Below the pieces are notes generated by a model that was not told the DNA's origin, did no database searches, and was given only the letters and a program-made list of their open reading frames with translations. Of a stretch of DNA of 64,000 nucleotides, positions 23,484 to 35,850 are shown piece by piece. Every line of letters begins with the position of its first letter. The first letter of the stretch is position 1. The DNA is from Alnus glutinosa. Its lineage: Eukaryota; Streptophyta; Magnoliopsida; Fagales; Betulaceae. The translations under genes and the position numbers were made by a program. The stretch spans positions 3,985,501 to 4,049,500 of the forward strand of contig NC_084892.1 of NCBI RefSeq assembly GCF_958979055.1. The letters run 5' to 3'.

Positions 23484-23490
23484 TATATGA
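23484..23490 (+). promoter_or_regulatory. TATA box of membrane protein gene
   Basis: TATATGA in the context GTCTTTATATGACTATA lies about 180 bp before the ATG at 23,669. A pyrimidine-rich, CCACC-containing leader follows, a plausible spacing for a plant promoter. Confidence 0.5.
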
Positions 23491-23668
23491 CTATACGTTT
23501 CCACCACCGGCAACCTTAGCCCTCCCACTATGTCCAACAGTTCTACCTCCCGGGTAATCTACCAGTTAACAATCTCTTAGAAACTCCACAGTCCACACGA
23601 AAACACACCACAAAAAAAACTTTTGTATTTCCCTTTCGCCCCAACAACAGTTCGATAAAATATCCGCC

Positions 23669-24235
23669 ATGATCGCTCTGAGCAAGCTCGGCTCGGCACT
23701 CACCGTGGTGTTTGCCGTCTCTGTCGTAGCCATACTCGCGCAGCTCTTCTGCGTGCTACGGAAGCGGAGAAGGATCCATCGGCAGAGCCTCTCCGGCGGG
23801 GAAAATTCTATCTACATCCCCTCAAAGGAGCTCTTCTACTTTTTCTGCTGGAAAAACCAGTCCCGCATCGAGCCCCAGGAAGCTCCATCTCCCTCTCCGC
23901 CTCTCTACACGGAAGAAACGACGGAGGTGGACGACGTTTTGAAGTGGCGGGGACTATACATGTACGGACAGTCTAGGTTTTTGTTTACGATCGAGGAGGA
24001 GGAGAGAGAGGGTGTGGACTCTGAGAACTGCTCTTCTTCGGAGAAAGGAACGAAGAAATCGAAGAGGGTGATTACGGAGGAGCGCGTTGCAGTCGTTGGG
24101 GTGTCGAGTTCGTTGCCAGTGGTGGCCGTGACGGTCGATGTGGACGAAGCGACGCCGTTTTCGACGCCTTGTGCTTCGCCACCTTACTACACTCCTTTGC
24201 CTTCTCCTGCTCGCGAGATGGAATGTAGGACCTGA
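23669..24235 (+). CDS. Plant single-pass membrane protein, uncharacterised
   Basis: A 188-residue protein in one exon, with the start in the context GCCATGA. Residues about 8-30 (LGSALTVVFAVSVVAILAQL) form one membrane segment, followed at once by a basic cluster (RKRRRIHR), so the rest should be cytosolic by the positive-inside rule. The middle has an aromatic patch (ELFYFFCWKNQSR), then KWRGLYMYGQSRFLFTIEEEE and an acidic-serine stretch. The C-terminus carries ATPFSTPCASPPYYTPLPSP, a motif I associate with a family of small uncharacterised plant membrane proteins. Base composition is much more GC-rich than the surroundings, as expected for real coding DNA. The molecular function is unknown. 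No neighbour gives a hint, since it lies between a duplication and a repeat array. Confidence 0.85.
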   Translation: MIALSKLGSALTVVFAVSVVAILAQLFCVLRKRRRIHRQSLSGGENSIYIPSKELFYFFCWKNQSRIEPQEAPSPSPPLYTEETTEVDDVLKWRGLYMYGQSRFLFTIEEEEREGVDSENCSSSEKGTKKSKRVITEERVAVVGVSSSLPVVAVTVDVDEATPFSTPCASPPYYTPLPSPAREMECRT

Positions 24236-25050
24236 AATCTGACATGGCTGCGAAAATATCCCGATGAGGATGGTATTTCCGGCGATTAAAAGGTACTATT
24301 TGTTAGCCTAGCCGTTAACAAACAAGGCCGTAAATATTTCCGACCGCGGGACTTGTTTAACAGTTTTGTAATGTATACATCTATAGGCCTACGACCAAAT
24401 AGGGGACAACCGCACAAAGCTCGTCCTTTTGGTTCATTTTTGTTTTTGGTTTCTTTTCAGCATGCTTTTTTTTTTTTTTACTGCTGAAATGATTAGTTTC
24501 ACTGCTGCTCGTACAAAGTATTGCTGAAAAGCAAAAGTGTGAATAAATTTAGTAGCCGTTGGGGGGTCTGTTTGGATTGTGATTATTGTCGTGGAAATGA
24601 AAATTAGTGGGCCTTAACGACGGTGGCCCACGAGATTGTCCATAAATGCAAGGCTTCTTATCAGGGGACAAAGTCCGAGCCTAACAGAAGTCGATGGACC
24701 AAACAAGCACGAAATAAATAAATAAATTGGCTCTGCAGAGCCGTAACATGGATACTTATTTTTGCCTAAAGCCCATAACACGGATACTTATTAAGATGTT
24801 TTCATCTATACGGGCCTCTTAAGTAAGTAAGCTCAATTTGGATAGAGATTAAGTATTATTTTTAACTATATATATATATATAGACTTTCTAAGGAAAATT
24901 TTGAAAATTGAAGAAGTAATGGCCCCGACTAAAACTTAGGTTATGTTTAATATACAAAATGGCTATTCTATTAGAAAATGAATAGTTTTTATTAATAATT
25001 GAAGAATGTGGAATATAATATAATTAGTATTAAAGTGATAAGCATCTAAC
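24236..25050. other. Noncoding flank
   Basis: The 3' flank of the membrane protein gene. No recognisable gene or element. Confidence 0.5.
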
Positions 25051-26084
25051 ATTTGTAGAAAGAGTTAGGTTCCGGAAAGATAGGTAGTGGTGGAGCCACG
25101 TTAATGCCAACAGGGGTTGTGGCCCCTGCAATTGTTTTTAAAAAATATTATTTTATAAGAAAATTTGTTAAGTAATTGATCAACCTCACACTGAGCTCTC
25201 AGCAAGAGCTCGTCAAAATTGAGATCTTAACAAAACGAGAAATGATATAAATATATATCCACCAACTACGATTGATGTACAATGCTAAAGCATACTGTAG
25301 GAACCTCATAAATAGGGTTTCTATTAGAATACTAGACTTGGTAGTATCATTCACTGCTCACCCTGTTGCGAATTACCACAAAAATGGTATAAAGAGTACC
25401 GATAAATTTCAAATACGTGGTGGACAAGTTGATAAATGATCATCTAAAGAAATGTGGGTCTGAGACTGAATTCATTCAACTACCAGTTGATTTTAATTTT
25501 TTTTTTTCTGTCTTTCAAAGAGGGTAGCTTCTTGCAGTTCTTTTATCCCATCTTTTTTAATGGAGAAAACCGAATTAAATTTATTATCTTGGTTACGCAC
25601 TATCGAAAGATTAATCAGAAACTGTTTGATAAGAACTTGAAGCAGAACTGTATAGAACTAGGGCTACACAACATAAAAGACTAAACAAAGAAGATCCCAA
25701 AGGGCATTTTACGTATAATACTTAAACACTCACCGGCTATTGATCCAAGAATAAAAAGTGACGAATATTATGGTGAAGTACCAAATTACATGAGAAATGT
25801 TTATATTTATTGCACTGACCACAACAAGGTATGTATGTAATTTTAATTTGTTCAACTAATATAATTCCACAAATTACACTAATGCATTTTATATTAATGC
25901 ATTTTTTTTTTCTTTTGCAATGTATTAAAAGAATCATTTCGAAGACTACTATGAGGATTGACTTAATAGGATATTTCCTTCAATATGCTTAAAACTTTTG
26001 GATTGTGTTATCAACAAGTTGCTTTTCACTCTATAATTAGAAAAGTTATGGTTTTAGGAATTATCATGGTGACAAAAAGGCTTT
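25051..26084 (+). repeat. Array unit 1 (short)
   Basis: Starts with AACATTTGTAGAAAGAGTTAGG and a GGAGCCACGTTAATGCCAACAGG segment shared only with unit 2. It is the only unit in which the middle block reads openly for 76 codons (25,454-25,684), with HYRKINQKLFDKNLKQNC and CIELGLHNIKD. It lacks the gly-rich block and the SINE-like segment. Confidence 0.85.
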
Positions 26085-27972
26085 AACATTTGTAGAAAGA
26101 GTTAGGTTCGGGAAAGATAGGTAGTGGCGAAGCCACATTAACGCTAGCAGGGACCGTGGCCCCTGCAATTGTTTTTCTTTTTAAACAAAAAAAATATATA
26201 TTTTATAAAAAAATTTGTTAAATAATTGATTTACGCCCCCCACTGAGATCTAAACAAGAGCTCGTCAAAATTGAGATCTCAACAAAACGAGAAATGATAT
26301 AAATACATATTCACCTACTACAATTGATGCATAATGCTAAAGAATACTATGGGGACCTCCGTAATAGGGTTTCTATTAGAATACCAAACTTGGTGGTATC
26401 AAGTCTGATATTCTAATATAAAAGATCATTTGAAGAAAAAAGTGGGTGTGAGACTGAATTTATTCAATTGTACTACTGTAGTTGATTTAATGGAAAAAAC
26501 TGAATTAAATTTATTACCTTGGTTACACACTGTCGAAAGATTAATCAGAAATTGTTTGATAAAAACCTAAAGCAGAACTGTATAGAACTTGGGGTACACA
26601 ACATAAAAGACTAGACCAAGTAGATCCCAGATGGCGTTTTATGTACAATACTGAAACAGTCACCGGCTATTGATCCAATAATAGAAAGCAACAAATATTA
26701 TGATGAAATACTAAAATACATGAGACATGTTTATATTCGTTGCACTGACTACTGCAAAGTATGTATGTAATTTTAATTTTTTCAATTGATATAATTCCAC
26801 AAATTATACTAATGCATTTTATATTAATGGATTTTTTTTTTTTCTTTTGCTATGTATTAAAAGAATCATTCTCAATACTACTATGAGGATTGGCTTAATA
26901 TGATATTCCTTCAATATGCTCAAAGCTTCTAGATTGTGTTATTAACAAGTTGCTTTCACGTAATTTTCAAGGTTCTAATTTTCTTGCAATTCTAGAGCAA
27001 CAAGGTATGGGTTTTTCTTCAAAAAATTACATTTAATAATGTAGGCGGCAGAGACAGTGGGTGTGGTAGAGTTTCTATATATTAGCTGTGGAAAGAGTGG
27101 TGCCGGTGGTGGAGCTTTTATTAGCCATGGAAAGAGTTCTGTCGGCTCTTCGAGGAAGAAGAATCCAAAATGGTATAATTAACTTTGATGCTTATCTTCT
27201 CATTTTCCCTGTTTAGCTTATTTGTAAGTTACATGTACTCGGTGGGATTTGAGCCCATAGCCACACTTTTCAGGTGCTACAAAGTGAGGAAGTGTCATTT
27301 GAGATAAAGCTCGTTAATTAGCTTATAATTCAATCAAACTTTTAATTAATTCTCTTTTACAATATAATCTTATTGTTTTTTCTCCTTTCATAGCAAGTCA
27401 ATAGTATGTAACTACTTTGACTTGTAATTACTAATTCATCTTGATATCTTCCATTATAAAGTACAATTGCATGTATTACAGAATTTCCCGTTTTTCTTTT
27501 TGGTATTAAGTGAAAGAAAGGGACTTTGAAACTTTTTATTTCTTGATGAAAATAACTGAGGTATACAGTAATATATATATACATAGCTAATGATTATTTG
27601 TTTACAAGGCAATCTCATAATTGTGGGATTGTTAATTACAAAGAATAATTGATGCGCATATTGTCTTGTGTGCAAAATCCTTTGATGAGCATGATTATCG
27701 TTTTAGGTGCAGCATTGCGTTCCATGTTCTACATAATTGACTTGTTGTGCATTCCTTATTTGTAAGTTGTCAATTGCTTTGATGAGAACTTCTGTAGTTA
27801 GTTGGAGATCTTTCCTTGTTGGGTGTTCTGATTTTTACTTAGCATAGCTTGACGCCTTAGTTGTTATGGGAAGATTTTCGGGATTAACAATGGAGTGGAT
27901 TGCTGGTTCATGATTGACAGTAGAGTGTTTGTGGGTTTGACAGTGGATTGTTTGCCTTAGTTTTAATTAAAG
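26085..27972 (+). repeat. Array unit 2
   Basis: Opens with the same AACATTTGTAGAAAGAGTTAGG as unit 1. It has a deletion in the 5' block near 26,400-26,420 and continues through the full 3' half, including the SINE-like segment near 27,240-27,310. Confidence 0.85.
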
Positions 27973-29897
27973 AAAATTATTTTATAAGAAAATTTGTTAA
28001 GTAATTGATCCAAGCTCCCACTGAGATCTCAACAAAATGAGAAATGATATTAATATATATCCACCTACAACGATTGATGCACAATGCTAGACTATACTGT
28101 AGAAACCTCAGTAATAAGGTTTCTATTAGAATACCAGACTTGGTGGTATCATTAACTACTCATCGTATAGTGAATGACCACAAAAATGATATAAAGAGTG
28201 ATATGATAAAATTCAGATATATGGTGGACAAGTTCATAAATGATTAGCTGAAGAAAAGTGGGTGTGAGATTGAATTCATTCAACTGACAGTTGATTTTAA
28301 TCTCTTTTTTTCTTGTCCTTTTTTTTTTTGGCCAATCAAATAAGGTAGCTTCTTGCAGTTCTTTCATCCCATCTTTTTTAATGGAGAAAACCGAATTAAA
28401 TTTATTACCTTGGTTACTCACTATCGAAAGATTAATCAGAAACTGTTTAATAAGAACCTGAAGCAGAATTGTATAGAACTTAGGCTAGACAACATAAAAG
28501 ACTAGACACAAAAGATCCCAAATGGCGTTTTACGTACAATACTGAAACAGTCACCGGCTATTGATCCAAGAATAGAAAGCGACGAATATTATAGTGAAAT
28601 ACCAAATTACATGAGAAATGTTTATATTCATTGCACTGACTACTGCAAGGTATGTATGTAATTTTAATTTGTTCAATTGATATAATTTCACAAATTATAC
28701 TAATGCATTTTATATTAATGCATTTTTTTTCTTTTGCTATGTATTAAAAGAATCATTCTCAAGACAACTATGAGGATTGGCTTAATAGAATATTTTCTTC
28801 AATATGTTCAAAGCTTCTGGATTGTGTTATGAACAAGTTGCTTTCACGTAATTTCCGAGATTCTAATTTTCTTGCAATTCTAGAACAACAAGATAGGGGT
28901 TTTTCTTCAAAAAATTACATTTAGTAATATAGGCGGCAGATGCAATGGCCGTGGTTGAGCTTCTTTCTATATGTTAGCCATGGCAAGAGTAGTGTCGGTG
29001 GTGGAGCTTTTATTAGCCATGGAAAGAGTTCTGCCAGCTCTTCGAGGAAGAAGAATCTGAAATAGTATAATTAACTTTGATGCTTATCTTCTCATTTTCT
29101 CTGTTTAGCTTATTGGTAAGTTACATGTACTTTGTGGGATTTGAACCCACGGCCACACTCTTTAAATGCTACAAAGTGAGGAAGTGTCATTTGAGATAAA
29201 GCTCGTTAATTAGCTTATAGTTCAATCAAATTAACTATTAATTAATTCTCTTTTACAATATAATCTTCTTGTTTTCTCCACTTTCATGGCAAGTCAATAG
29301 CATGTAACTACTTTTACTTGCAATTACTAATTCATCTTGATATCTTTCATCATAAAGTACAATTGTTTGAATTACAGGATTTTTCGTTTTTCTTTTTGGT
29401 ATTAAGTGAAAGAAAGCCACTTTGAAAGTTTTTATTTCTTGATGAAAATAACTGAGGTATACAGTGATATATATACATAGCTAATACGTGTATGTTTACA
29501 TGGCAATCTCATAATTGTGGGACTGTTAAGTACCGAGAATAATTGATGATTAGTGAGAATAATTGATGCGTATATAGTCTTGTGTGCAGAATACCTTGAT
29601 GAGCATGATTATCGTTTCACGTACAGCCTTGCTTCCCATGTTCTGCATAATTAACTTGTTGTGCATTCCTTATTTGTAAATTGTCAATTGCTTTGATGAA
29701 AACTACCCTTGTTGGGTTGAGATCTTTCCTTGTTGGGTGTCCTAATTTTCCTTTAGCACAGCTTGACACCTTAGCTGTTATGAGATGTTTTTCGGGATTG
29801 ACAATGGAGTGGATTGCAGGTTCATGATTGACAGTAGAGTGTCTTGTGGGATTGGCAGTCGTTTATTTGGAAAGTATTGCCTTAGTTTTAATTATAG
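27973..29897 (+). repeat. Array unit 3
   Basis: A full-length unit. The 5' block encodes VSIRIPDLVVSLTTHRIVND and on to MVDKFIND before a TAG. A SINE-like B box is at 29,136-29,147. Confidence 0.88.
29110..29220 (-). mobile_element. SINE-like tRNA-derived segment (recurs in array)
   Basis: On the minus strand the words CTTTATCTCAAATGACAC and, about 45 bases on, GTGGGTTCAAATCCCAC resemble a decayed A box and a good pol III B box (GGTTCAAATCC at about 29,136-29,147). The same segment is present at about 27,235, 31,045 and 32,995, so it was part of the unit before it multiplied. Confidence 0.5.
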
Positions 29898-31812
29898 AAA
29901 ATTATTTTATAAGAAAATTTGTTAAGTAATTGATCCAAGTTCCCACTGAGATCTCAACAAAATGAGAAATGATATTAATATATATCCACCTACAACGATT
30001 GATGCACAATGCTAAACCATACTGTAGAGACCTCAGTAATAAGGTTTCTATTAGAATACCAGACTTGGTGGTATCATTAACTGCTCACCGTATAGTGAAT
30101 GATCACAAAAATGATATAAAGAGTGATATGATAAAATGCAGATATATGGTGGACAAGTTCATAAATGATTAGCTGAAGAAAAGTGGGTGTGAGACTGAAT
30201 TCATTCAACTGACAGTTGATTTTAATCTCTTTTTTCCTTATCCTTTTTTTTTTTGGCCAATCAAATAAGGTAGCTTCTTGCAGTTCTTTCATCCCATCTT
30301 TTTTAATGGAGAAAACCAAATTAAATTTATTACCTTGGTTACTCACTATCGAAAGATTAATCATAAACTGTTTAATAAGAACCTGAAGCAGAACTGTATA
30401 GAACTAGGGCTACACAATATAAAAAACTAGACAAAGAAGATCCCAAATGGCGTTTTACGTATAATACTTAAACACTCACAGGCTATTGATCCAAGAAAAG
30501 AAAGTGACGAATATTATGGTGAAGTACCAAATTACATGAGAAATGTTTATATTTATTGTACTGACTACTGCAAGGTATGTATGTAATTTTAATTTGTTCA
30601 ACTAATATAATTCCACAAATTATACTAATGCATTTTATATTAATGCATTTTTTTTTCTTTTGCTATGTATTAAAGAATCATTTTCAAGACTACTATGAGG
30701 ATTGACTTAATAGAATATTTCCTTCAATATGCTCAAAGATTCTGGATTGTGTTATCAACAAGTTGCTTTCATGTAATCTCCAAGGTTCTAATTTTCTTGC
30801 AATTCTAGAATAACAAGATACGAGTTTTTCTTCAGAAAATTACATTTAGTAATGTGGGCGGCAGAGGCAGTGGGCATGGTGGAGCTTCTATATATTAGCC
30901 GTGGAAAGAGTAGTACCGGTGGTGGAGCTTTTATTAGCCGTGGAAAGAGTTCTGCCAGCTCCTCGAGGAAGAAGAATCTGAAATAGTATAATTAACTTTG
31001 ATGTTTATCTTCTCATTACCTCTGTTTAGTTTATTGGTAAGTTACATGTACAGGGTGAGATTTAAACGCATGGCTACACTCTTCAGGTGCTACAAAGTGA
31101 AGAAGTGCCATTTGAGATAAAGCTCGTTAATTAGCTTATAGTTTAATTGAACTTTTAATTAATTTTCTTTTACAATATAATCTTATTGTTTTTTCCAATT
31201 TCATGCCAAGTCAATAGTATGTAACTACTTTGACTTGCAATTACTAATTCATCTTGATATCTTCCATTATAAAGTACAATTGCATTTATTACAGGATTTC
31301 TCATTTTTCTTTTTGGTATTAAGTGAAAGAAATGGACTTTGAAAGTTTTTATTTCTTGATGAAAATAACTGAGGTATACAGTGATATATATACATAGCTA
31401 ATGCATGTAGTTTACAAGGCAATCTCATAATTGTGGGATTGTTAATTACATCGAATAATCGATGATAAGAGAGAAAGATTTATGAGTATGTTGTCTTGTG
31501 TGCAGAATCCTTTGATGAGAATGATTATCATTTCACGTGCAGCATTGCTTCTCATGTTTTGCATAATTTACTTGTTGTGCATTCCTTATTTGTAAGTTGT
31601 CAATTTCTCTGATGAGAACTTCCCTTGTTGGTTGGAGATCTTTTCTTGTTGGGTGTCCCTATTTTCCCTTAGCATAGCTTGCCGCCTTACCTGTTATAGG
31701 ATGTTTTTCGGGATTGACAGTGGAGTGAATTGCGAGTTCATGATTGACAGTGAAGTGCATTGTGGGTTGGCAGTGGCTCGTTTGGGAAGTATTGCCTTAG
31801 TTTTAACTGAAG
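29898..31812 (+). repeat. Array unit 4
   Basis: The closest relative of unit 3: the 67-codon 5' block differs at five residues and shares the same TAG, so one of these two units probably arose from the other. Confidence 0.88.
29960..30990 (+). pseudogene. Unrecognised split gene fragment (array consensus)
   Basis: Taken here from unit 4 as the example; every unit has a version. Three blocks look coding. Block 1 reads SIRIPDLVVSLTAHRIVND and MVDKFIND. Block 2 reads, in pieces, KQNCIELGLHNI, PAIDPR and EVPNYMRNVYIYCTDYC. Then comes a possible intron of about 100 bp with GTATGT at its start, and a third block (DYYED, LDCVINKL, FLAILE) ending in a gly-rich tail with two ISRGKSS repeats, SSRKKNLK and a TAG near 30,987. 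In every unit the frame is broken by shifts and stops, so none can make a full protein. I do not recognise the family. It may be a captured host gene or the degraded coding part of a transposon. Confidence 0.45.
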
Positions 31813-33758
31813 AAAATTATTTTATAAGAAAATTTGTTAAGTAACTGATCTACGACATTGAGAACTCAACAAAAACTCATCAAAATTGAGATCTCAATAA
31901 AACGAGAAATTCTATAAATATATATCCACCTACTACGATTGATGCACAGTGCTAAAGCATACTGTGGGGACCTTAGTAATAGTGCTCCTATTAGAATACC
32001 AGACATAGTGGTTTCATTAACTGCTCACCGTGTAGTGAATAACCACAAAAATGATATAAAGAGTGATATGATAAATTTTAGATATATGGTGGACAAGTTC
32101 ACAAACGATCATCTGAAGAAAAGTGGGTGTGAGATTGAATTCATTCAACTGGCAGTTGATTTAATTTCTTATTTTCTTATTGTTTTTAATTCAGCCAATT
32201 AAATAAGGTAGCTTCTTGCAGTTCTTTCATCCCATTTTTTTAAATGGAGAAAACCGAATTAAATTTATTACCTTGGTCATGCACTTTCGAAAGATTAATC
32301 AGAAACTGTTTGATAAGAACTTGAAGCAGAACTGTATAGAATTTGGGCTACACAACATAAAAGACTAGACCAAGAAGATCACAAACGGCGTTTTACATAC
32401 AACACTGAAACAGTCACCGGCTATTGATCCAAGAATAGAAGGCAATGAATATTATGGTGAAATACCAAATTACACGAGAAAATGTTTATATTCATTGCAC
32501 TGACTACTACATGTATGTATACGTATGTAATTTTAATTTGTTCAATTGATATAATTCCACAAATTATACTAATGCATTTTATACTAATGCATTTTTTTTT
32601 CTTTTGCTATGTATTAAAGGAATCATTCTCAAGACTACTATGATGATTGGCTTAATAAGATATTTACTTCAGTATGCTCAAAGCTTCTGGATTGTGTTAT
32701 CAACTAGTTGCTTTCACATAATTTTCGAGATTCTAATTTTCATGCACTTCTAAAGCAACAAGGTATGGGTTTTGCTTCAGAAAATTACATTTAGTAATGT
32801 GGGCGGCAGAGGCCGTGGGCACGGTGGAGCTTCAATATATTAGCCGTGGAAAGAGTAGTGCTGATGGTAGAGCTTTTATTAGCCGTGGAAAGAGTTCTGC
32901 CGGCTCCTCGAGGAAGAAGAATCTGAAATAGTATAATTAACTTTGATGCTTATCTTCTCATTACCTCTATTTAGTTTATTGGTAAGTTACATGTACACGG
33001 TGGGATCTAAACCCATGGCCACACTCTTCAGGTGCTACAAAGTGAGGAAGTACCATTTGAGATGAAACTCGTTAATTAGCTTATAGTTCAATCGAACTTT
33101 TAATTAATTCTCTTTTATAATATAATCTTATTGTTTTTTCCAGTTTCATGGCAAGTCAATAGTATGTAACTACTTTGACTTGCAATTACTAATTCATCTT
33201 GATATCTTCATTATAAAGTACAATTGCATGTATTACAAGATTTCCCATTTTTCTTATTCGTATTAAGTGAAAGAAAGAGACTTTGAAAGTTTTTATTTCT
33301 TGATGAAAATAACTGAGGTATATAGTGATATATATACATAGATAATGTGTGTATGTTTACAAGGCAATCTCATAATTGTGGAATTGTTAATTACAGAGAA
33401 TAATTGATGATTAGAGAGAATAATTGATGCGTATATTGTCTTGTATGCAGAATCCTTTGATGAGCATAATTATCGTTTCACGTGTAGCCTTGCTTCCCAT
33501 GTTCAACATAATTAACTTGTTTTGCATTCCTTATTTGTAAGTTGTCAATTTCTCTGATAAGAACTACCCTTTTTTGTTAGAGATCTTTCCTTGTTGGGTG
33601 TCCCTAGTTTCCCTTAGTATAGCTTGACGCCTTAGCTGTTATGAGATGATTTTCGGGATTGACAGTGGAGTGGATTTCGGATTTATGATTGACAGTAGAG
33701 TGTAATGTGTGATTGGCAGTAGCTTGTTTGGGAAGTATTGCCTTAGTTTTAATTAAAG
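31813..33758 (+). repeat. Array unit 5
   Basis: A full-length unit. Its 5' block lacks the TAG of units 3 and 4 and reads on through KKSGCEIEFIQLAVDL (31,939-32,202), so the stop in units 3 and 4 is a derived change. Unit 1 is also open there. Confidence 0.88.
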
Positions 33759-34286
33759 AAAATTATTTTATAAGAAAATTTGTTAAGTAATTGATCCACA
33801 CTGCCAATGAGATCTCAACAAGAGCTCGTAAAAATTGAGAATTCAACAAAACGAGAAATGATATAAATACATATCCACCTACTACGATTGATGCAAAATG
33901 CTAAAGTATACTGTGGGAACCTCAGTAATAGGGTTTCTATTAGTATACCAGACTTGATGGTATCATTAATTGCTCACCCTTAGCGAATGACCACAAAAAT
34001 TGTATAAAAGGTGATATAAGAAATTTTAGATATATGGTGGACAAGTTCATAAACGATGATATGTAGAAAAGTAGGTGTGAAACTGAATTCATTCAACTAG
34101 TAGTTGATTTTAATCTCTTTTTTTCTTGTTTTTTTTTTTTTTTTTTTTTTTTTTTGGGTGCCAATTAAAGAGGGTAGCTTCTTGCTGTTCTTTCATCCCA
34201 TATTTTTTAATGTAGAAGACCGAATTAAATTTATTACCTTGGTTACGTACTATCGAAAGATTAATCAGAAACTGTTTGATTAGAAC
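33759..34286 (+). repeat. Array unit 6, truncated by LTR
   Basis: Follows the other units up to TGATTAGAACC and then switches at 34,287 to the LTR sequence TGTAACGTCCCG. The rest of the unit is not found downstream. A T-tract at 34,130-34,155 has expanded. Confidence 0.85.
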
Positions 34287-35850
34287 CTGTAACGTCCCGC
34301 CTTTTAAAAAAAATGCGTAAGTAAAAATTTCGATTTCCACGTGACATTACGACATTATTAGAGTTAAATATTGGCAGCGGAATATATATATTTTTTTCTT
34401 TACAATAACACATCAGAGCTGACTGAATACCTCAATATATAAAATAATAACCTTTGTTTTGATAATATAAATACATCTCAAATAATAACATACGTGCCAC
34501 AAGCGGCACTTAATAAAATATTAATAATACCAAAATATCATAGCATCAAAGAGAGATACAAAAAGAGTTTGACATATGTACATGAAATGATAGACTAAGC
34601 AGGGTAGTCCATCACATCCAAGGGTCCACAACACAGGAGGCAACCTAACCTCAAAAGACTGCTACTCAGATCCATCTAAGCATCGGGATAGTCTTGATAC
34701 TCTTCATCCTCAAATCCTGTATTAATAAATAATACAGATAGAAATAATAATACAAAAATACTTAAATGAGTCAACTGTTTCCAATAATATTATCAATGCT
34801 GATTTATTTATGAAATGCAACATAATGAAATAAAATAAAATAAAGATTATATATATATATATATATATACAATTCATGGCCTATGGTTGCAAGTCATAGT
34901 CATAGATTGAATATGTATATGTATATATAAATAAATAAAGAAATGGCATGACAGTTTTAAATGCAGAATTTTAATTGCATCTTTAAATCACTCATCTCGT
35001 GATGGATCCTACGGTCCGTATTAGCGTGTTGATTGGGACCCTGCGGTCCCCCTTTTACAAGTCATCTCACCAAGTTTTATAAATATTTTACTGGAATCCT
35101 ACAGTTCCAACATAACTGAAATCTTACGGTTTCAGTGGTTTGTTTATTATTCATTCACGGGAACCTAAGGTCCCACTGGCAGCCATCACCCCCTCGCTGC
35201 ATACCAGCTTTGTTATTAACCAGGTTAGTTAAAACAAGAAAATATGCAAATTCACATGCGCAACCAAATAAATAAAACAGTAAACACAATATTAAAGAAA
35301 AGGTCCACCAGCATCACCCTCAGTAAGTATAAAGATATTTATCTTCTTTTGCTTCCAAAAGGGTTTCCATACAATTGGTGACAAAGGCTTCTAGAAAAAT
35401 GGGTAAAACTGCACCCTTGCTGTAATACACGAAACAGAGTATTTTTTTGCTTTCCTTTTAAAAGATATGTAACCCGTAAGAGCAACAAGGTGTTTCTTCA
35501 TTTTGTTTTCTTCATTCTTTTCCCTTTCATTAACATCATAAACTGAACACACAAGGATACATTGCAATACATTTTAATGCACACAATAGTGAATCAATAT
35601 AATTCACTAACAATACATTCCAAAACTATTTTAACTTGCAAATCTTAACTTAATTTCCTATTATTATTCTGACATAGTAACAGCAAATAAAATTAGTCAA
35701 ATTACATTACTAATCTTTTTATGCGGACTTTGTTACGGCATTTATCAAGACCCTTAAATAAAATTAGTCAAATAAAATTAGTCGAATGCTCCTGTAGGAT
35801 TTTTTTTCTTTTTTCTTTTTTTTTTTCTTTTTTTTCCTGCGTGAGAACTG
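34287..35850 (-). mobile_element. Gypsy-type LTR, minus strand
   Basis: The plus strand starts TGTAACGTCCCGCC; in reverse this is the CGGGACGTTACA end common to many plant Ty3/gypsy LTRs. Within it are the words GGACCCTGCGGTCCC, CCTACGGTCCGTATTAGCGTG and CCCCCTCGCTGCATACCAGC, which I recall from LTRs of plant chromovirus-type elements. No gag-pol is present and the outer end was not found, so it is a solo or truncated LTR. It interrupts array unit 6 right after AACC. The expected 5-bp target duplication could not be confirmed because the far end is unclear. Confidence 0.6.

Larger units (their letters stand above)
25051..34286. repeat. Tandem array of six ~1.9-kb units
   Basis: A shared anchor (AAAATTATTTTATAAGAAAA) recurs at about 25,142, 26,190, 27,973, 29,898, 31,813 and 33,759. 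The last four are 1,925, 1,915 and 1,946 bp apart. The first unit lacks about 0.85 kb of the 3' half. The last is cut by an LTR at 34,287. Each full unit has, in order: a 5' block that can be read as protein; an exon-like block beginning with GGTAGCTTCTTGCAGTTC; a GTATGTATGTAA donor-like site and an acceptor-like site before AATCATTC; a gly/ser/lys-rich 3' block; a SINE-like segment; and a tail with repeated GATTGACAGT words. Units differ by scattered substitutions and small indels. Confidence 0.92.
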
